Positions 44,247 through 53,639 of a stretch of 64,000 bases of DNA are shown piece after piece. Below the pieces are notes generated by a model. It did not search any database. It was not told the DNA's origin and was given only the letters and a program-made list of their open reading frames with translations. Positions within the stretch are counted from its first letter, which is position 1. Each line of letters begins with the position of its first letter. The position numbers and the translations under genes were made by a program. Source of the DNA: Mesorhizobium sp. M4B.F.Ca.ET.058.02.1.1 (GTDB taxonomy: Bacteria > Pseudomonadota > Alphaproteobacteria > Rhizobiales > Rhizobiaceae); assembly GCF_003952505.1 (NCBI RefSeq), contig NZ_CP034450.1, forward strand, positions 62,001 through 126,000. Reading direction: 5' to 3'.

Positions 44247-45665
44247 ATGGCTTTGAGCGACCTCAATCCCGTCGAGCGCAACGAGGAGGGCATTGCCGCG
44301 GTTCTCGGCATCCTCAAGCAGACGCTCGGCGAGCGCTTCCAGACCGGCCAGGCCATCCGCTCCCAACATGCGCACACCACCACCTACATCCCGACGCAGG
44401 CGCCGGATGGCGTCGCCTTTGTGGAGAGCACGGCCGAGGTGCAGGAGATCGTGCGCGCCTGCGCGGCGCATCGGGTGCCGGTGATCGCCTTCGGCGTCGG
44501 CTCCTCCCTCGAAGGCCACACCAACGCGCCGGGCGGCGGCATTTCGATCGACACCTCGCGCATGAACCGGATCCTCGCGGTCAATCCCGAGGATCTCGAC
44601 TGCACCGTCGAGCCAGGCGTGACGCGCGAGGACCTCAACCGGCATCTGCGCGACACCGGGCTGTTCTTCCCGATCGACCCCGGCGCCAATGCCTCGCTCG
44701 GCGGCATGGCGGCGACGCGGGCGTCCGGCACCAACGCTGTGCGCTACGGCACGATGCGCGAGAACGTTTTGTCGCTGACGGCGGTGATGGCCGATGGCGA
44801 GGCGGTAACGACTGGGAAGCGGGCGAAGAAGAGCTCGGCCGGCTACGACCTGACGCGGCTGCTGATCGGCTCTGAGGGCACGCTGGGCGTCATCACGGCG
44901 CTGACGCTCAGGCTGCAGGGCATTCCGCAGGCGATCTCCGGCGGCGTCTGCCCGTTTCCAAGCCTCGAGGCGGCCTGCAAGACGGTGATCGCGACGATCC
45001 AGATGGGCATTCCGGTGGCGCGCATCGAACTGGTCAATGCGCTGCAGATGCGGGCGATGAAGAACTATTCCAAGCTCGATTATCCCGAAAGCCCGTGCCT
45101 GTTCGTCGAGTTCCACGGCAGCGATGCCGGCGTTGCCGAGCAGGCCGAAACCTTCGGCATGATCGCGGACGAAAATGGCGGCGGACCGTTCCTGTGGACC
45201 AGTGTCGCCGAGGAGCGGGCGAAATTATGGAAGGCGAGGCACGACGCCTACTGGGCGTCGCTGACGCTGCGGCCCGGCGCCAAGGGGCTGTCGACCGATG
45301 TCTGCGTGCCGATCTCGCGGCTTGCCGAATGCGTGACCGAGACCGAGGCCGACATTGCCGAGATGGGGCTTGTCGCGCCGATCGTCGGTCATGCCGGGGA
45401 CGGCAATTTTCATACCTTGGTGCTGATGGATGTGAACGATCCGAAGGAGATCGCGCGGTGTGAGGAATTTGTCGCGCGGCTCAACATGCGCGCCATCGCC
45501 ATGGACGGCACCTGCACCGGCGAGCACGGCATCGGCCAGGGCAAGGTCGGCTTCCTGCGTCACGAGCTCGGCCATGGCGTCGAGGTCATGCGCACGATCA
45601 AGCAGGCGCTCGATCCGCTGAATATCATGAACCCGGGCAAGATCCTGCCCCGTGTTGGTCACTAG
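44247..45665 (+). CDS. FAD-binding oxidase, D-lactate dehydrogenase / glycolate oxidase GlcD type
   Basis: The 472-residue protein has the PCMH-type FAD domain (VIAFGVGSSLEGHTNAPGGG, GANASLGGMAATRASGTNAV, LLIGSEGTLGVIT) and the C-terminal FAD-linked oxidase domain with GHAGDGNFHTLV and DGTCTGEHGIGQGK. These enzymes oxidise D-2-hydroxy acids such as D-lactate or glycolate. No glcE or glcF is nearby, so a stand-alone D-lactate dehydrogenase (cytochrome) is more likely. Confidence 0.9.
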   Translation: MALSDLNPVERNEEGIAAVLGILKQTLGERFQTGQAIRSQHAHTTTYIPTQAPDGVAFVESTAEVQEIVRACAAHRVPVIAFGVGSSLEGHTNAPGGGISIDTSRMNRILAVNPEDLDCTVEPGVTREDLNRHLRDTGLFFPIDPGANASLGGMAATRASGTNAVRYGTMRENVLSLTAVMADGEAVTTGKRAKKSSAGYDLTRLLIGSEGTLGVITALTLRLQGIPQAISGGVCPFPSLEAACKTVIATIQMGIPVARIELVNALQMRAMKNYSKLDYPESPCLFVEFHGSDAGVAEQAETFGMIADENGGGPFLWTSVAEERAKLWKARHDAYWASLTLRPGAKGLSTDVCVPISRLAECVTETEADIAEMGLVAPIVGHAGDGNFHTLVLMDVNDPKEIARCEEFVARLNMRAIAMDGTCTGEHGIGQGKVGFLRHELGHGVEVMRTIKQALDPLNIMNPGKILPRVGH

Positions 45666-45667
45666 TC

Positions 45668-46165
45668 ATGTCGGCGGCCGAGGCCCTGCTGCCGATCGAG
45701 GTGCCACCATCATCGGCCGGCGCGCCATTGCCGCATGTCTTTGCAAATGAAGAGCGGCTGTTGATCGCGTATCTCGCCGACGTTCCGGATCCTTCGTTCG
45801 ATGGCACGAACGCGCGCTCGGTTTCGCCCGCGACAGGCGACCAATCCGTCGCAATCCTGACGGTGGAACCATACCTGGCGCTTCAATTCGGTCCGCCGAA
45901 CGATGAAGCCATCAGCGGGCATCGGCTCTATGGTCTCGGCCTGCAACCATATTCTGCGTTCGAAGTCTTCAACTCGTCCTGGATCGCTTCCCTGGAAAAG
46001 GCCAATCGGGTTCATCCATCCCATATGCCTGAGCTGTTTTCGGACTATCGGCATTTCATCCTGACGTTCCACGACTCGACCATCGAGTTCGTTGCGAAGA
46101 AATTCCTGATCAGCCTTTGCACGGGTGCGGTCTTGTCCGCCCTGATGGAAGCGGCGCGGCATTGA
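45668..46165 (+). CDS. conserved hypothetical protein
   Basis: The 165-residue protein starts two bases after the preceding stop, which suggests co-transcription. It has no signal or membrane segment until a weak C-terminal hydrophobic part (FLISLCTGAVLSALMEA). The block YRHFILTFHDSTIEFVAKKF looks conserved, but I cannot name the family. The remaining residues are of mixed charge. Confidence 0.65.
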   Translation: MSAAEALLPIEVPPSSAGAPLPHVFANEERLLIAYLADVPDPSFDGTNARSVSPATGDQSVAILTVEPYLALQFGPPNDEAISGHRLYGLGLQPYSAFEVFNSSWIASLEKANRVHPSHMPELFSDYRHFILTFHDSTIEFVAKKFLISLCTGAVLSALMEAARH

Positions 46166-46279
46166 CGCGGCGGACTGTCCCCACAGCTCCCTGCTTGCCG
46201 AGGACGCAGCCGAATTGCCTCTTTATCGACACGCTGATGCGGGTACAGTGCAGCTGACTTTCAACGATCGCTGGTGCTG

Positions 46280-49200
46280 ATGCTCGCACGCCTGTTCGTG
46301 ATCTTCGGTGGCCTGTTCGTGCTGGTGCTGTGCGCGGCGCTGGTGGTGCCGTATTTTATCGACTGGGCAGGCTACCGCGCCGATTTCGAGCGCGAGGCGA
46401 GCGCCATCCTCGGCCGCAAGGTCACCGTCGAGGGTGACGCCACGGCAAGGCTGCTGCCGTTTCCCTCGGTGACCTTCTCCAATGTTTCGGTCGCCGGCGG
46501 TCCCGACGGCCAGCCGGCGATGACGGTCGAGACCTTCTCGATGGATGCGGAGCTGGCACCCTTCCTGCGTGGCGAGGTGCTGATCTTCGACATGCGGCTG
46601 GTGCGGCCGAAGGCGACGATCGACATCGCCGCCGACGGCACGGTCGACTGGGCGATGCGGCCGACCTCGCCCTTCGATCTCAACCAGATCGCGATCGAGA
46701 AGCTGACGGTGACGGAAGGCGAGGTCGCCTTGCGCCATGCCGCCGGCGGGCGCAGCCACCTGATTTCCGAGATCAATTCGACCATCTCGGCGAAGTCGCT
46801 CGCCGGGCCATGGCGGATGGATGGAACGCTCAAGCTCGACGGGCTGCGCACCAATGTCACTGCCTCGACCGGCAGAGCCGAAGGCAATGGCCAGATGCGG
46901 CTGCGGCTGAAGGCCGATCCGGACGCCTATCCGCTGGTCATCGAGACCGACGGCAATGCCGGCCTCGTCAAGGGCGCCGTCGCCTATTCCGGCCAGTTCA
47001 AGATCTCCGGCAACGACAGGAATTCGGCCGAGCTGCGCGGCACCGGCGGCGAGACGGTGAAGGTCTCGGCCGGCAAGCCAGATCCAGGCTTCCGGCTCAA
47101 CGGCAAGTTCTCGCTCGATCACCAGAAGCTCGCCTTCGACGAGTTCCGCTTCGAGACCGGACCGCTCGACAATCCGTATACCGCCGACGGCAAAGCCTCC
47201 GTCAATCTCGGACCGAACCCGCGCTTTTCGATCGAGGCCAATGGCGCGCAGGTGCAGTTCGATGAAGCCGTCGGCGCCGCCGCAGTCACCGGCGTAACGC
47301 TCGACCAGCGCGTCAATGCGCTGGAGCAGGCGCTTCTGCATATGCCGAAGCCGACCATCCCAGGGACCGTCGAGGTGAGACTGCCGGCCGTGGTCGCCGG
47401 TGACACGACGGTGCGCGACGTCCACCTCTCGGCCGAGCCGGCCGAAGGCGGCTGGTCGGTGAAGTCGCTTGCCGCGACCTTGCCCGGCCGAGCCACTCTC
47501 GAAGCCAACGGCATGCTCAGCGTCGAGGACCATTTCGGCTTCAGCGGCTCGCTGCTGCTCGCCGTGGCGCAGCCGTCGGGCTTCGCCGCCTGGTTGTCCA
47601 GGGATGTCGACGAGGCGATCCGCCGGCTGCCGGCCGCCGGTTTCAAGGCCAAGGTCGATCTCAGCGAAAAGCGGCAGGCCTTCAGCGATCTCGAACTGAT
47701 CCTCGGCAAGGCGAAGTTTTCCGGCCGCATCGATTCCAGCCAGCCGGACGACGCCAGGCCTTCGGTGCTGATGCGGCTGGAGGGCGGCGAGCTCGACGTC
47801 GACGGGCTGGCGGCTTTCGCCTCGATCTTCGTCAGCGACAAGGGCGCCAACCGGTTTTCCGACCGCGACCTCGACTTCCAGATCAAGGCCGGGCCGGTCA
47901 GCGCCGGCGGGCTGACGGCCGACATGGTCGACACGGCGCTGAGGCTGCGTAAGGGATTGCTCGAGATCGACCGGCTGTCGGTCGGTGGCCTGGCCGGCAC
48001 CTCGATCAGCGCCACAGGGCGGATCAAGGATTTCCCAGAGAGCCCGACCGGCAAGCTCGATGCCTCTGTGGTCGCCGTCGATCTCAAGCCGCTGGTCGAC
48101 GTGGCCGCCCAGCACTATCCCGACAATGAGCTGCTGAAAGGACTGGCGGCCCGGGTGGCCGCCTATCCGCAACTGCTCCAGGATGCCCGTATCGATCTGG
48201 TGACGAGCGCCGCCGATAATGGCGACGGCACGATCGGCCTGGCGATGAGCGCGCAAGGCAAGGCGGGCGGCTCGGCCTTTTCGGCATCGCTGTCGGGCAA
48301 GGGCAAGGCCGATCAGCTGGCCGAAGCGCCGCTGGCGCTGACCTTCAACGCCAGGAGCCCGGATGCCGCCGCGTTGCTGGCGCTCTACGGCCTGCCGGCA
48401 TTGCCGCTCGGCATGTTGGGTGAGGCGACCACCGATATCTCCGCCAAGGGCTCGCTCAGCGGCGGGCTGGCGACGGACTTCAGCTTGGCGGCCGACGACT
48501 TCAAGGCCGAGTTCCAGGGAACGGTTGCCGATACGCCGCAACAGGGCGTGTCGGCCAAGGGTAAGGTCAGTCTCGAAGGTTCCGACATCGAGCCCTGGCT
48601 GATGACGACCGGCGTCGGCCTGCCGGGCATGGGGACGGGAACCTCGGCCTCGCTGGCTGCAGATGCCGATTTCGGCAGCGGTCTGCTGGTGCTGAGCGGG
48701 CTGAACGGCGCCATCAACGAGGCGGCCGTTTCCGGCGACGTCAATGTCGACGTGAAGGATGGAATGCCGCACCTTGCCGGCGCGCTGGCGCTCGACGAGC
48801 TCGATCTCGATCCGACGGCGGTGGCGCTGTTCGGCGATCAGTCCTTCCTGGCCGGCAAGGGCGGCTGGCCGACGGCACCGTTCAGCCAGAAGTCCAGCCT
48901 GCCCTTCACCGCCGACCTTGATCTGACCACGGGGGCGCTCGCCGCCGGGCCGTTCGCCACCGCCCATGACGCGTCGCTGTCGTTGAAGCTCGACCAGGAG
49001 GGCATCCGCGTCTCGGACCTCAAGGCCAGGCTCTTCGGCGGCGCGCTGACCGGCCTGTTCGAGCTGAAGAACAATGACGGCACCGGGCTTTTCTCCGGCC
49101 AGATGAAGCTCGCCGGTGCCGATCTTTCGGCCCTGTTGCCAAATGCCGGCCTGAGCGGCAGTGGCGATGTCTCGACGGCGCTGTCGACCAGCGGCAAGTC

Positions 49201-50287
49201 CGTCGATGCGATGGCAGCCGCTCTGTCCGGTTCCGGTACGGCGACGCTGAGGGGGCTCACCATCGCCGGCGTCAACCCGGACGCCTTTCCCGCCTTCGTC
49301 GAGAAGGCCGATTCGATCGGGCGCGATATCGACGCGGCCAAGACCGCAGGCTTCGCGCCGGAGATCGCAGCCAATGGCAATTTTGCCGCCAAAGACACCG
49401 AGATTGCCTTCACGGTGGCCGGCGGCACGCTGCGTGCGCCGCCGATCAGCCTCGACAATCCGGCGGCGACGCTGTCCGCCGACGTCACGGCGAATCTCAA
49501 CGCCAGCACCGTCTCGGCAAAGGGCGCCATCACCTACCGGCCAGGCGACGAGGCGCTGGTCGGCTCCGAGCCGGCGGTGAATTTCAGTGTCGAGGGGCCG
49601 CTCGGCGCCGCCGACCGCCTGTTCGATAGCGAGCCGCTGGCGCAGTTCCTGACGCAGCGCGCGCTGGAGAAGGAGCAGCAGCGGGTCGAGGCGATGCAGG
49701 CCGCGCTCTTGGAGAAGCAGCGGCTGCGCCGCGAGGTGCGCTATTACGCGGCACTGCAAACCGAACGCGACCGGGCGGCCGAGGAACTGCGCCGGCAACA
49801 GGAGGAGGCGCGGCTGCAAGCCGAGGCTGAGGCCAAGGCAAAGGCTGAAGCGGAGGCGCAAGCCAGGGCCGAAGCCGAGGCAAAGGCGCAGGCGGAGGCC
49901 GAAGCGAAAGCCAAGGCCGAGGCGGATGCGAAGGCGCAAGCCGAGGCCGACGCGAAAGCCAAGGCCGAGGCCGAGGAAAAGGCGCAAGCCGAGGCGGGCG
50001 CCAAAGCCAAGGCCGATGCCGAAGCGAAAGCCAGGGTGGAACAGCAGGCGGCTGACGCGGCGGCCAAGGCGCAAGCCGAGGAAGAACGCCGAAAGGCCGA
50101 AGAGGCACTGCGCATCGCCTCGGAAGAAAGGGCCAAGCGGGACGCCCAACGCAAGGCCGCCCAGCAAGCACCAAAGGTCGATGGCTCCCTTCCTGGCGTC
50201 AATGACGGTTCGGCTCCACCGCCACCGAAGCCCAAGTCCAATCCGTTCACGATCGACAACCTGCTGAAGTCGCTGGATGGCGGCTAG
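46280..50287 (+). CDS. AsmA family protein with long Ala/Lys/Glu-rich C-terminal coiled coil
   Basis: AsmA-like proteins are inner-membrane-anchored periplasmic bridges linked to phospholipid movement and outer-membrane assembly. The 1335-residue product has an N-terminal membrane helix (about 4-26), the AsmA start WAGYRADFEREASAILGRKV, and a long beta-rich body with AsmA_2 blocks (SGSGTATLRGLTIAGVNPDA). Residues from about 1170 to 1300 are a highly charged Ala/Glu/Lys helix built from short repeats like AEAKAKAEAEAQA. A GTG two codons upstream (46274) is an alternative start. Confidence 0.88.
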   Translation: MLARLFVIFGGLFVLVLCAALVVPYFIDWAGYRADFEREASAILGRKVTVEGDATARLLPFPSVTFSNVSVAGGPDGQPAMTVETFSMDAELAPFLRGEVLIFDMRLVRPKATIDIAADGTVDWAMRPTSPFDLNQIAIEKLTVTEGEVALRHAAGGRSHLISEINSTISAKSLAGPWRMDGTLKLDGLRTNVTASTGRAEGNGQMRLRLKADPDAYPLVIETDGNAGLVKGAVAYSGQFKISGNDRNSAELRGTGGETVKVSAGKPDPGFRLNGKFSLDHQKLAFDEFRFETGPLDNPYTADGKASVNLGPNPRFSIEANGAQVQFDEAVGAAAVTGVTLDQRVNALEQALLHMPKPTIPGTVEVRLPAVVAGDTTVRDVHLSAEPAEGGWSVKSLAATLPGRATLEANGMLSVEDHFGFSGSLLLAVAQPSGFAAWLSRDVDEAIRRLPAAGFKAKVDLSEKRQAFSDLELILGKAKFSGRIDSSQPDDARPSVLMRLEGGELDVDGLAAFASIFVSDKGANRFSDRDLDFQIKAGPVSAGGLTADMVDTALRLRKGLLEIDRLSVGGLAGTSISATGRIKDFPESPTGKLDASVVAVDLKPLVDVAAQHYPDNELLKGLAARVAAYPQLLQDARIDLVTSAADNGDGTIGLAMSAQGKAGGSAFSASLSGKGKADQLAEAPLALTFNARSPDAAALLALYGLPALPLGMLGEATTDISAKGSLSGGLATDFSLAADDFKAEFQGTVADTPQQGVSAKGKVSLEGSDIEPWLMTTGVGLPGMGTGTSASLAADADFGSGLLVLSGLNGAINEAAVSGDVNVDVKDGMPHLAGALALDELDLDPTAVALFGDQSFLAGKGGWPTAPFSQKSSLPFTADLDLTTGALAAGPFATAHDASLSLKLDQEGIRVSDLKARLFGGALTGLFELKNNDGTGLFSGQMKLAGADLSALLPNAGLSGSGDVSTALSTSGKSVDAMAAALSGSGTATLRGLTIAGVNPDAFPAFVEKADSIGRDIDAAKTAGFAPEIAANGNFAAKDTEIAFTVAGGTLRAPPISLDNPAATLSADVTANLNASTVSAKGAITYRPGDEALVGSEPAVNFSVEGPLGAADRLFDSEPLAQFLTQRALEKEQQRVEAMQAALLEKQRLRREVRYYAALQTERDRAAEELRRQQEEARLQAEAEAKAKAEAEAQARAEAEAKAQAEAEAKAKAEADAKAQAEADAKAKAEAEEKAQAEAGAKAKADAEAKARVEQQAADAAAKAQAEEERRKAEEALRIASEERAKRDAQRKAAQQAPKVDGSLPGVNDGSAPPPPKPKSNPFTIDNLLKSLDGG

Positions 50288-50514
50288 GACGAACCGCTCT
50301 TCCCGCGTTTGGCCCAATCCAGAACGCAAAGCCTGAGCGCGGAGGAGAGGTTGGCGTCGCGCGGACGGGTTTCGTCGATCTCGGCGACGAGAGCGGCAAG
50401 CGTCAGCTTTCGCGCCGCGGCGATGGCGACGAGATCGTCGTAGAAGGCCTTTTCGAGCGAATAGCTGGTGCGATGGCCGCGGATGGTCACGGAACGCTTT
50501 TCGACCGGGCTCAC
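50284..50514 (-). CDS. ribbon-helix-helix domain protein
   Basis: The 76-residue protein has the RHH_4 pattern: strand KRSVTIRGHRTSYSLEKAFY followed by two helices (DDLVAIAAARKLTLAALVAE). It probably binds DNA as a dimer. It overlaps the AsmA gene end by four bases on the other strand and follows the DUF4169 gene on its own strand. Confidence 0.85.
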   Translation of the reverse strand: MSPVEKRSVTIRGHRTSYSLEKAFYDDLVAIAAARKLTLAALVAEIDETRPRDANLSSALRLCVLDWAKRGKSGSS

Positions 50515-50523
50515 GTAAGGCGC

Positions 50524-50721
50524 TCAGCTCTCGTTTGAATCACCAGGCTTTTCGCGGCGATGGTCGGCGATGAAGTGCTCGGCCTTGTCGGCGGCCATGC
50601 GGTCACGGTCCCGATCGGCTTTGGAGCGGCCATGCAGGGCACGGTTCTCGCCGGCCTGCCGCTCCTTCTCGGTCCGCGCCTTCTGCTTGCGGACCTGGCG
50701 GAGATTGACGACGTCGCCCAT
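50524..50721 (-). CDS. DUF4169 family protein
   Basis: The 65-residue protein starts GDVVNLRQVRKQKART and is very basic, matching the small alphaproteobacterial DUF4169 family. Its role is unknown. The DUF4169-RHH order after sspB recurs in rhizobia, so a shared transcript is likely. The ATG at 50721 is 18 bases after the sspB stop. Confidence 0.85.
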   Translation of the reverse strand: MGDVVNLRQVRKQKARTEKERQAGENRALHGRSKADRDRDRMAADKAEHFIADHRREKPGDSNES

Positions 50722-50739
50722 GCCGCACCGTCCGGGGAA

Positions 50740-51273
50740 TTATTTCTTGCGGAAGGCGTCGAGAGACACCACGTCGGCGCTTTTGCCGGCGTCTGCCGCG
50801 GCGGGCTTCTTGTCGGCCTCGGCGGCGGCTTTCTTCTTCGTCTCCGGTTTCTTCTCGGTGACGACGGCCAGCGGCTCGGGCGTGGGCTGCGCCGGTTCGT
50901 CCTCGGCCGCCCCATCAGTCCTGACATCGAACTCGAGCTCGAAATTGACCGAGGGATCGTAGAAGCCGCGCACGGCGGAGAAGGGGATTTCGAGCTTCTC
51001 CGGCACATCGGAAAAGGAGAGGCCGACCTCGAAGCCGGTGTCGGACACTTTCAGGTCCCAGTACTGGAACTGGATGACGATGGTCATCTGCTCCGGATAG
51101 CGCTCGCGCAGCCGCGAGGACACGCGAACGCCCGGCGCGCCGGTGAGGAATGTGATGAAGAAATGATGGTTGCCTGGAAGGCCGGTGCGCGCGACTTCGG
51201 CCAGGACCTTGCGCATAACGCCGCGCAACGCCTCCTGGGCCAGAATGTCGTAGCGGATGTGGTCGTCGGCCAT
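50740..51273 (-). CDS. sspB: ClpXP adaptor protein SspB (alpha type)
   Basis: SspB tethers ssrA-tagged proteins to ClpXP and speeds their breakdown. The 177-residue protein has the core domain (about 1-120, with NHHFFITFLTGAPGVRVS and MTIVIQFQYWDLKV), a long flexible Pro/Lys/Ala linker and the C-terminal ClpX-binding tail VVSLDAFRKK. The ATG at 51273 is chosen since upstream codons are not conserved-looking. The tmRNA gene that encodes its ligand is about 2.4 kb away. Confidence 0.93.
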   Translation of the reverse strand: MADDHIRYDILAQEALRGVMRKVLAEVARTGLPGNHHFFITFLTGAPGVRVSSRLRERYPEQMTIVIQFQYWDLKVSDTGFEVGLSFSDVPEKLEIPFSAVRGFYDPSVNFELEFDVRTDGAAEDEPAQPTPEPLAVVTEKKPETKKKAAAEADKKPAAADAGKSADVVSLDAFRKK

Positions 51274-51392
51274 GTAGCGGGTCGGGTTCCGTTGAATCGT
51301 CCGCATAGCTGTAATGAAGCTTGAGCGCGGCGTAAACCGCATATAGATCGCAGCCCTCTCGAAGCGAGGGCCATTGCCGGTGTTTTGATGGC

Positions 51393-52082
51393 TCAGGCGC
51401 CGACGAGCACGCTCTTCTTGGCCGCATGCGCCGTGGCCTTCTGCCTGCCGAAGGCGCGAAGGAAGGTGCGCACGCCATTGCTGGCGGATTGCAACACTTC
51501 GCTTTCCTTTGGCGCGCCGCCAAGCATGAAGGTTATCTGCAATTCCGCGTTGACGAGAGCCAGGAACTGGCGCGCAGCCACGTCGGGGTCCTCGATCGAG
51601 AGATAGCCGGCATACGCAAGACGGGCGAAGCGGGCGGCAAGCGCCGACCAGGTGCGGCCCGGGCCTTGCTCGCGCCATTCGGCGAACAGTTCGGGATAGC
51701 GCTCGCCCTCGGCCTGGATCAGCTTGCGCAAGAACCTGCCGTCGCGGTTGCAGATGCAGTTGCGGTTCATGCGCACGGCGAAGCCAACAAGATCGGCCGC
51801 GATGTCGGTGGGCTGGTCGGGAAAGGTGGCGATGGTGGCGAAGATGCCGGCGTTGCAGCGCTCGGTCAGGTCGCGCACCACGGCGATGAAGAGCTTTTCC
51901 TTGTCGCCATGATGGTTGTAGACGGTCTGGCGCGACACGCCGGCCTCGGCGGCGATCAGATCGATGTTGGCGCCGGCAAACCCTTCGCGGCAGAAGACCG
52001 AAGCAGCGGCCTCGACGACCGAAATGCGCTTTGCCTCGTGGCTGCGTGGCGGGAAATTGTCAGGAGAAACGCAGGGCTTCAT
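51393..52082 (-). CDS. TetR family transcriptional regulator
   Basis: The 229-residue protein has the N-terminal TetR HTH (VVEAAASVFCREGFAGANID, GVSRQTVYNHHGDKEKLF) and a C-terminal ligand domain like TetR_C of the AcrR group. It is divergent from the Bcr/CflA-type exporter gene, 183 bases away, with dyad sites between. It probably represses that exporter. Two cysteines (NCICN) in the ligand domain are notable. Confidence 0.9.
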   Translation of the reverse strand: MKPCVSPDNFPPRSHEAKRISVVEAAASVFCREGFAGANIDLIAAEAGVSRQTVYNHHGDKEKLFIAVVRDLTERCNAGIFATIATFPDQPTDIAADLVGFAVRMNRNCICNRDGRFLRKLIQAEGERYPELFAEWREQGPGRTWSALAARFARLAYAGYLSIEDPDVAARQFLALVNAELQITFMLGGAPKESEVLQSASNGVRTFLRAFGRQKATAHAAKKSVLVGA

Positions 52083-52113
52083 AAAAAACTATATAGCGGC
52101 GATTGACGATTTG

Positions 52114-52147
52114 GACAAGAGTGTCTAATTTTGTGGACATAACACAA
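52114..52147. promoter_or_regulatory. candidate TetR operators
   Basis: GACA-AGAG-TGTC (52114-52125) and TTGTG-N7-CACAA (52131-52147) are two perfect dyads. They lie in the AT-rich gap between the divergent TetR and MFS genes, 31 and more bases from the regulator start. They suit autoregulation and exporter repression. Confidence 0.5.
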
Positions 52148-52265
52148 GGCATTCGCTCCGGAGAGACAATAGGTCCCCTCTGAGGTGTCGGAATGTCGCG
52201 GGATGGAACGTCCTGGGTTAGACGCCGCTTTCGCGGCGGCAGCCAGATCCGAAAGAAGCCTAATC

Positions 52266-53471
52266 ATGAGTCCCAAATTCCTCCGCATCGCGGTCGTGCT
52301 CGGCCTGTTGTCCGCCATCGGCCCGTTCGCCATCGACATGTATCTTCCGGCCCTGCCGTCGATCGGCGAGGACCTGCATGCCGGCACCTCTGCGGTGCAG
52401 ATGAGCCTGCTGATCTTCTTCCTGTCGATGGGCTTCGGCCAGATTCTGGTCGGGCCGATCTCGGACATGGTCGGCCGCAAGCTGCCGCTTTATGGCGGCC
52501 TCGCATTGTTCATGGTCGGCGGCATCGGCTCGGCGATGGCGCCGACCATCGAATGGCTGATCGCCTTCCGGTTCCTGCAGGGCCTCGGCGCCAGCGCCGG
52601 CATGGCCATTCCGCGCGCCATCGTGCGCGACCTGCACACCGGCAATGAGGCGGCCAAGCTGATGTCGTTGCTGATGCTGGTGTTTTCGGTATCGCCGATC
52701 CTGGCGCCGCTGACCGGCAGCCAGATCATCGAGAGCTTCGGCTGGCGCGCCGTGTTCTGGACGGTGACGGGCGCGGCGGTGCTTGCCACCATCTTGCTTG
52801 CGACTTCGCTCAAGGAAACGCGGCCGGTCGAGGAACGTGCCGGCTCATCCTTCGGCGCGGCGTTGTCGGGCTACCGCTTCCTGATGGGCGACCGCAACTT
52901 CCTCGGGCTGGTCTCGATTGCCGGCTTCGGCATCGCGAGCTTCTTCGTCTACCTGTCGAGTTCGTCCTTCATCCTGATCGATCACTACGGCCTGTCCCCG
53001 TCGGTCTATAGTGTGTTCTTCTCGATCAACGCGGTTGCCTTCATCGGCATGTCGCAACTGACGGGAATGCTGGCGGATCGCTTTGGCTTGAAGCGCGTCG
53101 TCTGGGTGGCGGTGACTGGCTATGCGACGACGATGGTGGCGCTGTTCGCGATCATGGCCTCGGGCGTCGACCGGCTCGACGTGATGGCGGCGCTGCTCTT
53201 CGTCGGCTACGGCTTCCTCGGCCTGGTCATCCCGACGACCTCGGTGCTGGCCATGGAAGAGCATGGCGAGATCGCCGGCACGGCCTCGGCGCTGATGGGC
53301 ACGCTGCATTTCGCCATCGGTGCGCTGGCCATGGGTGTCGCCGGACTGTTCTTCGACGGCACCCCGCTGCCGATGGTGGCCGGCATTACGCTCTGTGCGG
53401 TGATTTCTTTCACCCTCGCCAAGCTGACGCTCGGCCGCGCGCGGGAGACGGTGGAAGCGCCGGCCGAGTAA
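52266..53471 (+). CDS. Bcr/CflA family multidrug MFS transporter
   Basis: The 401-residue protein has twelve helices and the Bcr/CflA start AIGPFAIDMYLPALPSIGED, the motif A loop GPISDMVGRKLPLYGGLALF and motif C RFLQGLGASAGMAIPRAIVR. It exports drugs such as bicyclomycin or chloramphenicol in the known family. The ATG at 52266 is preferred over longer frames. A strong terminator follows. Confidence 0.92.
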   Translation: MSPKFLRIAVVLGLLSAIGPFAIDMYLPALPSIGEDLHAGTSAVQMSLLIFFLSMGFGQILVGPISDMVGRKLPLYGGLALFMVGGIGSAMAPTIEWLIAFRFLQGLGASAGMAIPRAIVRDLHTGNEAAKLMSLLMLVFSVSPILAPLTGSQIIESFGWRAVFWTVTGAAVLATILLATSLKETRPVEERAGSSFGAALSGYRFLMGDRNFLGLVSIAGFGIASFFVYLSSSSFILIDHYGLSPSVYSVFFSINAVAFIGMSQLTGMLADRFGLKRVVWVAVTGYATTMVALFAIMASGVDRLDVMAALLFVGYGFLGLVIPTTSVLAMEEHGEIAGTASALMGTLHFAIGALAMGVAGLFFDGTPLPMVAGITLCAVISFTLAKLTLGRARETVEAPAE

Positions 53472-53493
53472 GCAACGCTCAATATCGTAACAG

Positions 53494-53519
53494 AAAGGCC
53501 GGGCTCGCCCGGCCTTTTT
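53494..53519 (+). terminator. intrinsic terminator after the MFS gene
   Basis: AAAGGCCGGG (53494-53503) pairs with CCCGGCCTTT (53508-53517) over a CTCG loop, and the run of T continues to 53519. The stem is perfect and near the stop codon. It may also serve the opposite-strand tmRNA transcript. Confidence 0.85.
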
Positions 53520-53639
53520 CATGTTTTGCATAAACCCGCCGCATCGGGAACGAAACGCAATCGCGCCTCCATTGGACGCGCGGGAACAGGTCGTGGCCCC
53601 GCGCCTGGGCCAAAAACTTGCGGTTGCAAAAAGTGGGAG

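Noticed and set aside
46223..50329. A 1368-codon open frame on the minus strand opposite the AsmA-family gene
   Set aside because: Its translation is Arg/Gly/Leu-rich low-complexity sequence without domains, as expected for the antisense of a GC-rich gene with strong third-position bias. The plus-strand frame has a clear membrane anchor and AsmA blocks.
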